Assembly: GCF_021184025.1 (NCBI RefSeq)
Contig: NZ_CP036537.1
Span: forward strand, 868,001 to 932,000
Direction of reading: 5' to 3'
From: Rhodopseudomonas boonkerdii
Lineage (GTDB): Bacteria; Pseudomonadota; Alphaproteobacteria; Rhizobiales; Xanthobacteraceae
DNA: 64,000 bases
The notes under the pieces were generated by a model. The model did no database searches. It was not told the origin of the DNA and saw nothing but the letters and a program-made list of their open reading frames with translations. The stretch's first letter is position 1. Each line of letters begins with the position of its first letter. A program made the translations under genes and the position numbers. This document shows, piece after piece, positions 1 to 8,667 of this stretch.

Positions 1-2
1 AC

Positions 3-572
3 GAAGCGCAGATGCTGATCAACCAGGCACGCAACCTGGCGAGCCTGCCGTTCTCGTCGCTGCAGCAGCTTCAGCAGTCCGTTCAGCGCACGCAGCAGCT
101 TCTCAACCAGGCGCAGAATATCGCCTACGACGTCCAGCAGATCGATCGGATGTTCCAGCAGAAATACGGGAACGTCTCACTGTCGGCCTCCGACCAGCAA
201 CTCGTCATCGATGCGCGCTCGCGCTGGCAGAACACTGTCGGCGGCCTGCAGGACGCGATGCGGGTGCAGGCGGGCGTCGTCGGCAACATCGACACCAACC
301 GCACGCAGATGTCCGCGCTGATCGGCCAGAGCCAGGGCGCGACCGGCGCGCTGCAGGCGACGCAGGCCGGCAACCAGCTCCTCGCGCTTCAGGCGCAGCA
401 ACTCGCGGATCTCACCGCCGTCGTGGCGGCCAACGGCCGGGCGCAGGCCTTGCAGTCGGCTGAGCAGGCCGCCGCCGCCGAACAGGGCCGCGAGCAGCGC
501 CGGCGTTTCCTGACGCCGGGCTCGGGCTATCAGCCCGGCAACGCCCGAATGTTCCCGAACAGCGGCAACTGA
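3..572 (+). CDS. trbJ: TrbJ, conjugative transfer protein (5' end outside window)
   Basis: Periplasmic component of the Trb type IV secretion system, the VirB5-like minor pilus/adhesin family. The reading frame is already open at the first bases of the window (Glu-Ala-Gln precede the first Met), so the signal peptide and N-terminus lie upstream. What is visible is a Gln/Ala-rich helical protein (many QQLQQ, QAQ runs), typical of TrbJ, ending in a Gly/Pro/Asn tail. It is the first visible gene of a tight trbJ-K-L-F-G-I run, which is the strongest support for the name. Family TrbJ proteins are about 240 residues; about 190 are present here. Confidence 0.9.
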   Translation, partial: EAQMLINQARNLASLPFSSLQQLQQSVQRTQQLLNQAQNIAYDVQQIDRMFQQKYGNVSLSASDQQLVIDARSRWQNTVGGLQDAMRVQAGVVGNIDTNRTQMSALIGQSQGATGALQATQAGNQLLALQAQQLADLTAVVAANGRAQALQSAEQAAAAEQGREQRRRFLTPGSGYQPGNARMFPNSGN

Positions 573-582
573 GGCTAGCGCG

Positions 583-984
583 ATGGACGGCAAGACCCTC
601 GCTCGCGTCGGCGCCATTGTCTTCGTCGCGGTCGCCATCACGGCGACCGCGATCGAGATGAGCCGCAAGGACGTTTCGCCGGACGTCCTCGCGACGCAGG
701 GCCGTTCGGTCACAGCACAAGATCCTCTCGCCGCCGAACTGCTTCGCTGTTCCGAGATCGGTGAGGCCGGCACGCGCGATCCCAATTGCCTGAAGGCATG
801 GGCAGAGAACCGGCGCCGCTTCCTCGGCCGGCCGGCCCCGGTTTCATCATCGTCGCCGGTTGCGCCGACCACGATGTTTCCAAGTGCGCCCGCGTCGGCT
901 GATCCTATCCACAAAGACAGTGCGCCAGCGGGCGTGACCGAGCCTGCGATGCAGGCCGAGCGCGCCCGGCCGGAGGTTCGCTGA
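583..984 (+). CDS. trbK-alt: TrbK-alt, putative entry-exclusion protein
   Basis: Small (133 aa) protein at the trbK position. An N-terminal hydrophobic segment (residues about 8-25, VGAIVFVAVAITATAIEM) anchors it in the membrane. A Cys-containing motif LLRCSEIGEAG then GTRDPNCLKAWAENRRRFL follows, which is characteristic of the alphaproteobacterial TrbK-alt family, and then a Pro/Ser/Ala-rich tail. In related systems the product blocks redundant mating into cells that already carry the element; that role is inferred from family and position. A GAGGC ribosome-binding site sits just upstream, and the gene lies 10 bp after trbJ. Confidence 0.85.
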   Translation: MDGKTLARVGAIVFVAVAITATAIEMSRKDVSPDVLATQGRSVTAQDPLAAELLRCSEIGEAGTRDPNCLKAWAENRRRFLGRPAPVSSSSPVAPTTMFPSAPASADPIHKDSAPAGVTEPAMQAERARPEVR

Positions 985-985
985 C

Positions 986-2341
986 ATGGGCGGCACCGGC
1001 GTCATCGACCATTTCCTTGAGGTCTTCACTCGCTACATCGACGGCGGCTTCGGCCTGCTCGGTGGCGAAGTCGGTTTCATCGCCACCACCTTGATCGTCA
1101 TCGACGTCACGCTCGCCGCACTCTTCTGGTCGTGGGGCGCGGACGACGACATTATGGCGAGGCTAATCAAGAAGACGCTCTTCGTCGGTGTCTTCGCCTA
1201 CCTTATCTCCAACTGGAACAATCTCGCCCGCATCATCTTCGAGAGCTTCGCGGGCCTCGGCCTGAAGGCGTCGGGTACGGGCTTCGCCGTCAGCGATCTC
1301 ATGCGACCCGGCAAGGTGGCCCAGACCGGTCTCGATGCCGGCCGCCCACTGCTCGACTCCATCTCCAGCCTGATGGGCTACTGGTCGTTTTTCGAGAACT
1401 TCATCCAGATCGCCTGCATGTTTTTCGCCTGGGCTCTGGTGCTGCTGGCGTTTTTCATCCTCGCGATCCAGCTCTTCGTCACCCTGATCGAGTTCAAGCT
1501 GACCACGCTCGCCGGCTTCGTCCTCATTCCCTTCGGCCTGTTCGGCAAATCCGCCTTCATGGCCGAGCGCGTGTTGGGCAACGTCATCTCCTCCGGCATC
1601 AAGGTGCTGGTTCTCGCCGTCATCATCGGCATCGGCTCGACGCTGTTCTCCGAGTTCACCTCCGGCTTCAACGGCGCAACGCCGTCGATCGACGACGCCA
1701 TGGCGATCGTGCTTGCCGCGCTGTCGCTGCTTGGTCTCGGCATCTTCGGCCCCGGCATCGCCAACGGCCTCATCTCCGGTGGCCCGCAGCTCGGCGCAGG
1801 CGCGGCCATTGGTACTGGTCTCGCCGCCGGTGGCGTTGTCGCAGCCGGCGCGGCCGCCGCCGGCGCAGCCGTGTCCGGTGGAGCTGCACTTGCTGGCGGC
1901 GCAGCCGCTGCGGCCCGCGGTGGTGCAGCCCTCGCAGGCGGGGCCTCCACCGCCTATAGCCTCGGCGCGGCCGGACAAACGGGTGCATCGGGTGTCGCGT
2001 CCGGTCTTGGTAATGTTGCCAGCACCGGCGCGAAGGCGGCCGTCTCACCGTTGAAGCGCGCAGCCGGGCGCGCCGCCGACAGCCTCAAGCAGAGCTATCA
2101 GGCCGGCGGCCAAGCCGCGACGGAGATCGCCACGGGTACTTCCGGCGCCGCAACGACAACCGCTGCGGAGGCCGCATCTGCGGGAGCCGCGTCCTCTGCC
2201 GGCGACGGCCCGCCGGCCTGGGCGAAGCGCATGAAACGCTCGCAGCAGATGTCACACGGCGTTCAGGCCGCCGCCCACGCCGTGCGCAGTGGCGACAGCC
2301 ATGGCGGCGGCTCCTCCGTCAACCTTTCCGAAAGCAACTGA
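986..2341 (+). CDS. trbL: TrbL, inner-membrane channel protein of the mating apparatus
   Basis: Polytopic inner-membrane T4SS component (VirB6-like family). Residues 1-260 hold about six hydrophobic segments, for example IATTLIVIDVTLAALFW, FVGVFAYLISNW, IACMFFAWALVLLAFFILAI and LAGFVLIPFGLFGKSAF. After about residue 265 the protein becomes a long Ala/Gly-rich low-complexity tail ending in a polar stretch, as is usual for TrbL. The start ATG follows a GGAGG site inside the end of trbK (1 bp gap). At 451 aa it is normal length. The low-complexity tail makes antisense frames look open, and those were discarded. Confidence 0.93.
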   Translation: MGGTGVIDHFLEVFTRYIDGGFGLLGGEVGFIATTLIVIDVTLAALFWSWGADDDIMARLIKKTLFVGVFAYLISNWNNLARIIFESFAGLGLKASGTGFAVSDLMRPGKVAQTGLDAGRPLLDSISSLMGYWSFFENFIQIACMFFAWALVLLAFFILAIQLFVTLIEFKLTTLAGFVLIPFGLFGKSAFMAERVLGNVISSGIKVLVLAVIIGIGSTLFSEFTSGFNGATPSIDDAMAIVLAALSLLGLGIFGPGIANGLISGGPQLGAGAAIGTGLAAGGVVAAGAAAAGAAVSGGAALAGGAAAAARGGAALAGGASTAYSLGAAGQTGASGVASGLGNVASTGAKAAVSPLKRAAGRAADSLKQSYQAGGQAATEIATGTSGAATTTAAEAASAGAASSAGDGPPAWAKRMKRSQQMSHGVQAAAHAVRSGDSHGGGSSVNLSESN

Positions 2342-2343
2342 CC

Positions 2344-3024
2344 ATGTTCAAACGACCATCCACTCATTACGGCAAAACCCCTCAGCCCGAGACGCCCTAT
2401 CAGCGCGCCGCGCAGGTCTGGGACGATCGCATTGGCTCCGCCCGCGTGCAGGCCCACAACTGGCGCTACATGGCCTTCGGCTCATTGGCGCTCGCGGGCG
2501 GGCTTTCGGCCGCGCTGGTCTGGCAGTCCGCCAACGGCTCGATCGTGCCCTGGGTGGTGCAGGTTGACCGGCTCGGCCAGGCGCAGGCCGTGGCACCGGC
2601 GACCGCCGACTATCAGCCGAACGATCCGCAGATCGCCTTCTACCTCGCGCGCTTCATCGAGCAGGTCCGCTCGATCCCGTCCGACGCCATCATCGTGCGG
2701 CAGAACTGGCTGCGCGCCTATGATTTCACGACACAGGGCGGCGCGCTCGCGCTCAACGACTATGCTCGCGCCAACGACCCGTTCACCAAGGTCGGCAAGC
2801 AGCAGATCGCGATCGAGGTGTCCTCGGTCATCCGCGCCTCGCCGTCGAGCTTCCGCATCGCCTGGATCGAGCGCCGCTATCAGGATGGCTCGCTGGCTTC
2901 CACCGAGCGCTGGTCCGCCATCCTCACCGTTGTCGTGCAGCCCCCTCGTGACGCCGACACGCTGCGGAAGAATCCCCTCGGAATCTACGTCAACGCCATC
3001 AACTGGTCGAAGGAGCTTGGATAA
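2344..3024 (+). CDS. trbF: TrbF, VirB8-like mating-pair formation protein
   Basis: Bitopic inner-membrane protein of the Trb T4SS, VirB8-like. It has a cytoplasmic N-terminal stretch, a transmembrane segment near residues 40-60 (YMAFGSLALAGGLSAALVW), then a periplasmic NTF2-like domain with the family motif IAFYLARFIEQVRSIPSD and a C-terminal NPLGIYVNAINWSKEL, which is typical of TrbF. At 226 aa it is normal length. It starts 2 bp after the trbL stop, and its TAA stop overlaps the trbG ATG (TAATG), indicating translational coupling. Confidence 0.94.
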   Translation: MFKRPSTHYGKTPQPETPYQRAAQVWDDRIGSARVQAHNWRYMAFGSLALAGGLSAALVWQSANGSIVPWVVQVDRLGQAQAVAPATADYQPNDPQIAFYLARFIEQVRSIPSDAIIVRQNWLRAYDFTTQGGALALNDYARANDPFTKVGKQQIAIEVSSVIRASPSSFRIAWIERRYQDGSLASTERWSAILTVVVQPPRDADTLRKNPLGIYVNAINWSKELG

Positions 3025-4076
3025 TGACACCGACCTTCCGCAAAGCCGGGAGGCCGGCTTTCCTCAACCGCGCCGTTCCGGCTTTCCGTAAATCCGGCTT
3101 GCCACTTCTCTGGCTTTGCACGTCGGCGCTCGCCGGCTGTGCCGGACACACGCCGCCGCCGGAGATCTCCTACGACAATGCGGCTCCGGCCGTTCAAACG
3201 TCCGATCCGCCAGCGCCGGTCAGGGTGGTGGAATTGCCCAAGCCGCTCCCGCTGCCCGGTCAGTTGAAGCCGCTCGGCAAGGACGGCAAGCCCGAGCCAG
3301 AACCGGCCGATCCCGCCACGCGCGTCAACCAGGCCAACGCCGCCGCGCGCGTCCAACCCGTCCGCAACGGCTTCATCAACTCGATGCAGGTCTATCCCTT
3401 CGTCGATGGCGCGCTCTATCAGGTCTACGCGTCACCGGGGCAGATCACCGACATCGCGCTTCAGCCCGGCGAGCAGCTCGTCGGCTCCGGTCCCGTCGCC
3501 GCCGGCGACACGGTGCGCTGGATCATCGGCGATACCGAGAGCGGCGTTGGCGCGGCGAAGCAGATCCATATCCTCGTGAAGCCCACCCGCGCCGAGCTGA
3601 TGACCAACCTCGTCATCAACACCGACCGGCGCACCTATCACATGGAATTGCGCGCGACGCCTTCGACCTACATGGCGTCGGTGTCCTGGCAATATCCGCA
3701 GGACCAACTCATCGCGCTGCGCCGTCAGAACCAGCAGGCCGAGGCCGCGCAGCCCGTCTCCAGCGGCATTGATCTCGCCCGCGTCAATTTCCGCTACGAG
3801 GTGACGGGCGACCGCGCGCCGTGGCGGCCGCAGCGCGCCTTCGATGACGGGAAACAGGTGTTCATCGAATTTCCGCGCGGCATCGGCCAAGGCGAGATGC
3901 CGCCGCTGTTCGTGGTCGGGCCGGAGGGCGACACCTCCGAGCTGGTGAACTATCGCGTGCGCGGCAACTACATTATCGTGGATCGCCTGTTCGCCGCCGC
4001 CGAATTGCGGTTCGGCGCGGGCAAGGACCAGAAGCGCGTCCGCATATCCCGCACCGACGGGAGGCCGGCATCGTGA
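3024..4076 (+). CDS. trbG: TrbG, VirB9-like outer-membrane core protein
   Basis: VirB9/CagX-family component of the T4SS outer-membrane core complex. The N-terminus has a signal peptide followed by a lipobox-like LAGC (CTSALAGCAGH), so it may be a lipoprotein. A proline-rich linker follows, then the TrbG/CagX core with motifs VYPFVDGALYQVYASPGQITDIALQ, split here as PFVDGALYQVYA then ITDIALQPGE, and the C-terminal beta domain (APWRPQRAFDDG, VFIEFP, LFVVG). At 350 aa it is slightly long because the first 25 residues contain a repetitive FRKAG/FRKSG segment. Its end overlaps trbI as GTGA. Confidence 0.94.
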   Translation: MTPTFRKAGRPAFLNRAVPAFRKSGLPLLWLCTSALAGCAGHTPPPEISYDNAAPAVQTSDPPAPVRVVELPKPLPLPGQLKPLGKDGKPEPEPADPATRVNQANAAARVQPVRNGFINSMQVYPFVDGALYQVYASPGQITDIALQPGEQLVGSGPVAAGDTVRWIIGDTESGVGAAKQIHILVKPTRAELMTNLVINTDRRTYHMELRATPSTYMASVSWQYPQDQLIALRRQNQQAEAAQPVSSGIDLARVNFRYEVTGDRAPWRPQRAFDDGKQVFIEFPRGIGQGEMPPLFVVGPEGDTSELVNYRVRGNYIIVDRLFAAAELRFGAGKDQKRVRISRTDGRPAS

Positions 4077-5332
4077 GCGACGAACGCGATCCCGAAATGG
4101 AAGAAGGCCGGGCGCTGGGTTCGACGCCCGAGCCTCAGCCGGCCGACGTTGATGACACCCGGCCGCTGACCGGCGAACCCGCCGCGACGATGCGGCTGCG
4201 TGCCGAGCCGCCGCGTGTGACCCGCCTTTCCCGCAAAGTGCTGGCCGGTCTGGGTCTCGCTGCAAGCCTCGGTGTTGGCGGGGCGCTAATCTACGCGCTT
4301 CAAACCCGTCACGGCGGCCAGGGCCAGGAGCTGTACTCGACGGACAACCGCTCGACACCGGATGGCCTCGCTGGATTGCCGAAGGATTATTCCGGCGTTC
4401 CGAAGCTCGGCCCGCCACTGCCCGGCGACCTCGGCCGTCCGATCCTCAATGCGCAGAATGGCGCCCCCGTGCCGCCGATCGGCGCACGGCCGACAGGCCC
4501 CGTGGGACCAAGCCCAGAGGAACAACGCCGGGCCCAGGAGCTGGAGGCTGCGCGGACCGCACGGCTGTTCGCCTCGACCGAGAATCGGCCCGCCAGTGCC
4601 GCGACCTCGGCGCAACCGACCGCGACCGCCACGCCTCTCGCCGATCTCTCCAGCCTCGGCCTCGCGCCGCAGCCGGCGACGCCCTCGGCGCAGGACCGGC
4701 AGCTCGCATTCCTCAACCAGGCGCCCGACAAGCGAACCGTCTCGCCGGATCGTGTTGCGGCGCCGGCGTCGAAGAATGTGCTTCAGGCCGGTGCCGTCAT
4801 CGCCGCCGCGCTCATCACAGGCATTCGCTCCGACCTGCCCGGTCAGATCACCGCGCAGGTGACCGAGAACATCTATGACAGCCCGACCGGCAAGATCCTG
4901 CTCGTGCCCCAGGGCACGCGCGTCGTCGGGCAGTATGACAGCGGCGTCGGCTTCGGTCAGCGGCGCATTCTCCTCGTCTGGAATCGGCTGATCTTCCCCA
5001 ATGGCCGCTCCATCGTGCTGGAGCGTCAGCCTGGTGCAGACGCGGAGGGCTATGCCGGGCTCGAGGATGGTGTCGACTATCACTGGGGCGAACTGTTCAA
5101 GGCCGCTGCGCTCTCAACGATCCTGAGTATCGGCGCCGAGGCCGGTTCGTCGGGTCAGGACAGCGATATCGTCCGCGCTCTTCGTCAGGGCGCCTCGAAC
5201 AGCGTCAGCCAGACCGGTCAGCAGATCGTCCAGCGTCAGCTCAACATTGCTCCGACGCTCACCATCCGGCCGGGGTTCCCCGTCCGCGTCATCGTCACGC
5301 GCGATCTAGTGCTCGAACCCTACGGAGGCTGA
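4073..5332 (+). CDS. trbI: TrbI, VirB10-like energy-sensing core protein
   Basis: VirB10-family protein spanning both membranes of the T4SS. It has a cytoplasmic N-terminus, one transmembrane segment near residues 55-75 (VLAGLGLAASLGVGGALIYAL), a long Pro/Ala-rich periplasmic linker, and the conserved C-terminal beta-barrel domain with LQAGAVIAAALITGIRSDLPG, QVTENIYDSPTGKILLVPQG and the ending TIRPGFPVRVIVTRDLVLEP, all signatures of TrbI. The start is GTG, overlapping the trbG stop by 4 bp (GTGA). At 419 aa it is the usual size. Confidence 0.95.
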   Translation: MSDERDPEMEEGRALGSTPEPQPADVDDTRPLTGEPAATMRLRAEPPRVTRLSRKVLAGLGLAASLGVGGALIYALQTRHGGQGQELYSTDNRSTPDGLAGLPKDYSGVPKLGPPLPGDLGRPILNAQNGAPVPPIGARPTGPVGPSPEEQRRAQELEAARTARLFASTENRPASAATSAQPTATATPLADLSSLGLAPQPATPSAQDRQLAFLNQAPDKRTVSPDRVAAPASKNVLQAGAVIAAALITGIRSDLPGQITAQVTENIYDSPTGKILLVPQGTRVVGQYDSGVGFGQRRILLVWNRLIFPNGRSIVLERQPGADAEGYAGLEDGVDYHWGELFKAAALSTILSIGAEAGSSGQDSDIVRALRQGASNSVSQTGQQIVQRQLNIAPTLTIRPGFPVRVIVTRDLVLEPYGG

Positions 5333-5333
5333 G

Positions 5334-5573
5334 ATGGCCAAGCTGAAATTGGGACCGATCGTCGACGACAAGCCGGTGAAGGTCTCGGTGGAGCTGCCAG
5401 CGAGCCTTCACCGCGATCTCGTCGCCTATGCCGAGATTCTCGCCCGCGAAGCGGGGCAGTCACCGGCCGACCCCGTTCGCCTAATCATCCCGATGCTGGA
5501 GCGGTTCATAGCCACGGATCGGGGATTTGTAGCGGCGAGGAGGTCAAAAGGATCGCCGCGGTCGCCTGGATGA
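5334..5573 (+). CDS. DUF2274 protein, conserved last gene of trb loci
   Basis: 79-residue protein of the DUF2274 family, which commonly closes alphaproteobacterial trb operons. The sequence KLKLGPIVDDKPVKVSVELP and the following HRDLVAYAEILAREAGQ match the family. The pattern looks like a small ribbon-helix-helix-type DNA-binding fold, but that is inference. An ACGGAGG site precedes the ATG, 1 bp after trbI. Its last 68 bp are overlapped by the 3' end of the convergent LysR gene, and its own tail (SKGSPRSPG) may be partly non-native, pointing to a recombination joint here. Confidence 0.85.
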   Translation: MAKLKLGPIVDDKPVKVSVELPASLHRDLVAYAEILAREAGQSPADPVRLIIPMLERFIATDRGFVAARRSKGSPRSPG

Positions 5574-6465
5574 TTGTCGCAGCTGCTGACCGTGACATCG
5601 AACGTGCGAGACTCAGGAGGCGGCGCCATGCGGGGTTGTCATTCCGTGGTGACCAGACCGCACAAAATGGTAGAACCTCATCCACAAGCTGCCGATAAAC
5701 AGTTCCAGGAAACTGGGCTGCCGTTCCGGCCTCACTCATGACGGTCAGGCCACGCCCGATCGCAACGAGCGATAGGAGATTGTCTCTCCCCACGTATTGG
5801 GTGTGGATTTCCGGGTGTCGCCCAAGATCGGCGAGGCGCTGGACCAAATAGTCGTGGATCTCCGATCCAGGGGCGCCGTCACTTACAATAAATCTCTCGC
5901 CAGCAAGATCACTCCAGCTAAGCACCGGTTTCTCGGAAAGAGGGTGGTCGCTGGGCAGCACTGCGAATACTCGCTCGGACCAAAGCTGTTCTGTTTGGCA
6001 GTCCGACCACTGTGCGGTTCCCGTAATGAAAGCTACATCGAGCTGAAGTCGCCGGATCGAGGCAACATGATCCGCAGGATCACCGTCAAAAAATTCGACC
6101 CGTACACTCGCATGTTCCTTGCCATAGGCCCCCAGTAACTCGCACAGGAATCCGGACGCGAGCGACGAAAAGATACCAACCTTGATATGCCCCCGCTCAG
6201 AGCGGCCTATGGCGGCCACATCCCTAGCGCCGTGCTCGATCTGCTGAAGACCCTTACGTGCGCGACGCACGAAATGCTGCCCCGCCAACGTCAGGCAGAC
6301 GCCGCCGTTGTGCCTCTGAAACAACGAGGCACCAAGTTCGTCTTCAAGATCGCGGATGCGACGGCTGATCGCTGATTCCTGTATCTCCAAGGCCGACGCC
6401 GCCTTTCGAAAGCTACCGTGCTCGGCCGCAGCAAGGAAGTACCGAATCTGGCGGAGTTCAAGCAT
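5506..6465 (-). CDS. LysR-family transcriptional regulator
   Basis: 319-aa LysR regulator. The winged helix-turn-helix is at residues 1-60 (LRQIRYFLAAAEHGSFRKAA then ESAISRRIRDLEDELGASLF), followed by the periplasmic-binding-type effector domain to about residue 290. The ATG at 6465 gives the standard N-terminus. The last 25 or so residues (AATIIQATAAILLTSSPLQ) are read through the antisense of the DUF2274 gene and look non-native, so the original 3' end has probably been replaced by recombination with the trb operon. No target gene is adjacent on the same strand, and its ligand is unknown. Confidence 0.85.
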   Translation of the reverse strand: MLELRQIRYFLAAAEHGSFRKAASALEIQESAISRRIRDLEDELGASLFQRHNGGVCLTLAGQHFVRRARKGLQQIEHGARDVAAIGRSERGHIKVGIFSSLASGFLCELLGAYGKEHASVRVEFFDGDPADHVASIRRLQLDVAFITGTAQWSDCQTEQLWSERVFAVLPSDHPLSEKPVLSWSDLAGERFIVSDGAPGSEIHDYLVQRLADLGRHPEIHTQYVGRDNLLSLVAIGRGLTVMSEAGTAAQFPGTVYRQLVDEVLPFCAVWSPRNDNPAWRRLLSLARSMSRSAAATIIQATAAILLTSSPLQIPDPWL

Positions 6466-6883
6466 GGGCCGCTCGCGACCACGGCCTATTTGAAATGAGG
6501 TCTGACGTTGTAACAGCCCAAGGTCGCATTTGCTTCTGTATGTATTCGGCCAGAAGCGCTTTTGTATGTTCCTTGAGTGGGCGTCGACCGTTCAAGAACG
6601 TACGCGCGATACCGATCGACAACCTTCGCAACCTGATCGCATGCATCGATCTATATGCACAAGCTACCACGACCACCGCGTCCAAACCGCAACTAAGGCA
6701 GCACCTCCTGATTCATGCCTCAAATAGACGGTCGCATGCGCGCGCGGACGGATGATTTTATATAGTCTCGATATACGAAGGTATCGATCAAATATACCGG
6801 CCCCTGAATAGGTCGGGCGCCGATATATCCCACTGATTTGGTGCCGACGAATTTGGCAGATGTCATTCAGCCGGTATCGAGAT
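6466..6883. other. Intergenic stretch between LysR and response regulator
   Basis: About 418 bp with no supported gene. It must hold the lysR promoter and the end of the kinase/regulator transcript. Positions 6755-6835 are AT-rich with several GATATAC/GTATC-like words, including an imperfect GGTAT...ATACC inverted repeat at about 6780-6798. No clear U-tract terminator was found. Confidence 0.4.
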
Positions 6884-7516
6884 TCAGACGCTTAAATTGT
6901 CTGAAATCCTAACAAGGTCAATAACCGTCTTGGCTTGCAACTTTTGCATAAGATGGCTCCGGCGAACCTTCACCGTAATCTCACTAACATTCAATTCGGC
7001 AGCAATCTGCTTATTAAGAAGACCCTTTACAACGAGCTTGAAAACGTCTCGCTCGCCGGGCGTTAGCGTCTCCCAACGGGCGTTCAAGTCCAGCGAGCGC
7101 GCTTCATTCTCTCGCCTTTGTCGATCTTTCTCGATCGCCTGTTGGATGGCATCCAGCAAATCTTGGTCGCGAAAAGGCTTCGTCAGGAATTCGAAGGCGC
7201 CATTCTTCATGGCGCTCACGCCCATCGCGATGTCCCCGTGTCCCGTGATGAAAATTGTCGGGAGATGAATGCCGTATTCCGGCATTTGTCGGTGAAAATC
7301 GATGCCGCTTTGTCCAGGCATTCTAACGTCAAGCAGCAGACAGCCGGGTACATCCAAGATAGTGCTTTCGAGGAATTCGGCGACCGAGCTGTGCGAGCGA
7401 ACTTGAAGCCCGACCGACGCGAGCAAATCTTCAAGCGCAGCTCGAACAGACCGATCGTCATCTATGACATAGACGATGGGTTGCGGCCGCGGTTCTATGA
7501 TCGGTTCGTTCTTCAT
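6884..7516 (-). CDS. FixJ/NarL-type response regulator
   Basis: 210-aa two-component response regulator. The receiver domain (residues about 15-130) carries VYVIDDDRSVR with the acidic pocket, the phospho-acceptor Asp in LLLDVRMPGQSG and the conserved Lys in LTKPFRDQDLL. The C-terminal LuxR-type helix-turn-helix is LTPGERDVFKLVVKGLLNKQ through ELNVSEITVKVRRSHLMQKL. The start was set at 7516 because it overlaps the kinase stop as TGATG, with a GGAGGT site 8 nt upstream; the frame is open further upstream but only through the kinase gene. It is co-transcribed with, and presumably phosphorylated by, the adjacent kinase. Confidence 0.93.
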   Translation of the reverse strand: MKNEPIIEPRPQPIVYVIDDDRSVRAALEDLLASVGLQVRSHSSVAEFLESTILDVPGCLLLDVRMPGQSGIDFHRQMPEYGIHLPTIFITGHGDIAMGVSAMKNGAFEFLTKPFRDQDLLDAIQQAIEKDRQRRENEARSLDLNARWETLTPGERDVFKLVVKGLLNKQIAAELNVSEITVKVRRSHLMQKLQAKTVIDLVRISDNLSV

Positions 7517-8580
7517 CAGGCTACCTCCGTGTAGCGCGGTAGGCGTACCTCGAATGCGGCTCCGCCCACCGGATTGGGAGCAGCACAAATTTGGCCCCCA
7601 TTTGCTTCGACGATCGCCTGACTGATGGTCAGGCCGAGCCCCATGCCTCCTTCTTTTGTCGTCCAAAAGGCATCAAAAAGATGTTCGCGCGCGCTTGGCG
7701 TCAGGCCGGCACCGGAATCGGCCACCGTAAGAACAACGGTATCTGGCGCCGCCTGCGAGGCGGTGATTCGTAAGCGACGCTCAGGCAACGCGCCGGCCGC
7801 CATCGCCTCCGTAGCATTAAGAACAAGGTTGCTTATGACCTGCTGGATCTGCACTCGGTCAGCGAAAACGCGAGGTAGGTCGTCATACATGTCTAGCTGC
7901 AGGGCGATGCCGCTACGCTCGATCTCGCTGCGTGACAAGGTTACGATTTCACGAACGGCTTCCCTTAGGTCGAATGGCTGTCTGTGCGGAGCCTCGCCCT
8001 TCGAAAGGGCACGGATCCGCGCTATGACCTGACTCGCCCGGTTCGCGTCACTAACGATGCGGTCAAGCGCGCGACGGGCCTTCTCGAGATTTGGCGGCTC
8101 CTGGCTCAGCCATCGGGCGCACGCACCACCGCTGGCGACAACGGCAGCCAATGGTTGGTTTACTTCATGCGCTATCGACGCCGACAGTTGGCCCAGCGTC
8201 GTCACCCGCGCAATACGCAAGAGGCGGTCGCGGGCCTCCAGCGCCTCTGCCTTTGCGGCGACCATCCTCAAACTGAGATAGGTTGTGACCCCGATCGCAA
8301 CGATGCTAATCCCGGTATTGACGATGCCTACTTCGTATGCGCCGGAGGGGGTCAGAAAGAAGCTGATCAAGGTCAGCGCGACGCAAATGCAAGCGAGAAC
8401 TACCACAGCCGCGCCAGACAAGATGCGTGTAGCAACGAGAATGACTGCCGTGTAAAATACGGCTGCAGCGATGGCATAATCCGTAACCGTATCGGCGATG
8501 AAAATGCCTGCCATCGCAACACCCATCGCGATCAGTGTCAGTGCCGATCTTGGACGGCTGTCATTGACCACCTTGAGCAT
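7516..8580 (-). CDS. Membrane-bound sensor histidine kinase, FixL-like catalytic core
   Basis: 354-aa kinase. Residues 14-110 contain about four hydrophobic segments (LTLIAMGVAMAGIFIADTV, AAAVFYTAVILVATRIL, AVVVLACICVALTLISFFL, GISIVAIGVTTYLSL) and no PAS domain, so the signal is probably sensed in or near the membrane. The dimerisation/phosphorylation box is SIAHEVNQPLAAVV (His). The ATPase domain has NLVLNATEAM, DSGAGL and GMGLGLTIS. It is transcribed after mgtC on the same strand (87 bp gap), suggesting a link to the magnesium genes. The signal is unknown. Confidence 0.92.
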   Translation of the reverse strand: MLKVVNDSRPRSALTLIAMGVAMAGIFIADTVTDYAIAAAVFYTAVILVATRILSGAAVVVLACICVALTLISFFLTPSGAYEVGIVNTGISIVAIGVTTYLSLRMVAAKAEALEARDRLLRIARVTTLGQLSASIAHEVNQPLAAVVASGGACARWLSQEPPNLEKARRALDRIVSDANRASQVIARIRALSKGEAPHRQPFDLREAVREIVTLSRSEIERSGIALQLDMYDDLPRVFADRVQIQQVISNLVLNATEAMAAGALPERRLRITASQAAPDTVVLTVADSGAGLTPSAREHLFDAFWTTKEGGMGLGLTISQAIVEANGGQICAAPNPVGGAAFEVRLPRYTEVA

Positions 8581-8667
8581 TGTTAGCCTCTCTCGATCAA
8601 CCTACGCGCTTTCAGTATTCTTCCCGAATCTACTCCGCTCAGTGGCTAGATATCTATTAATTCTCGA

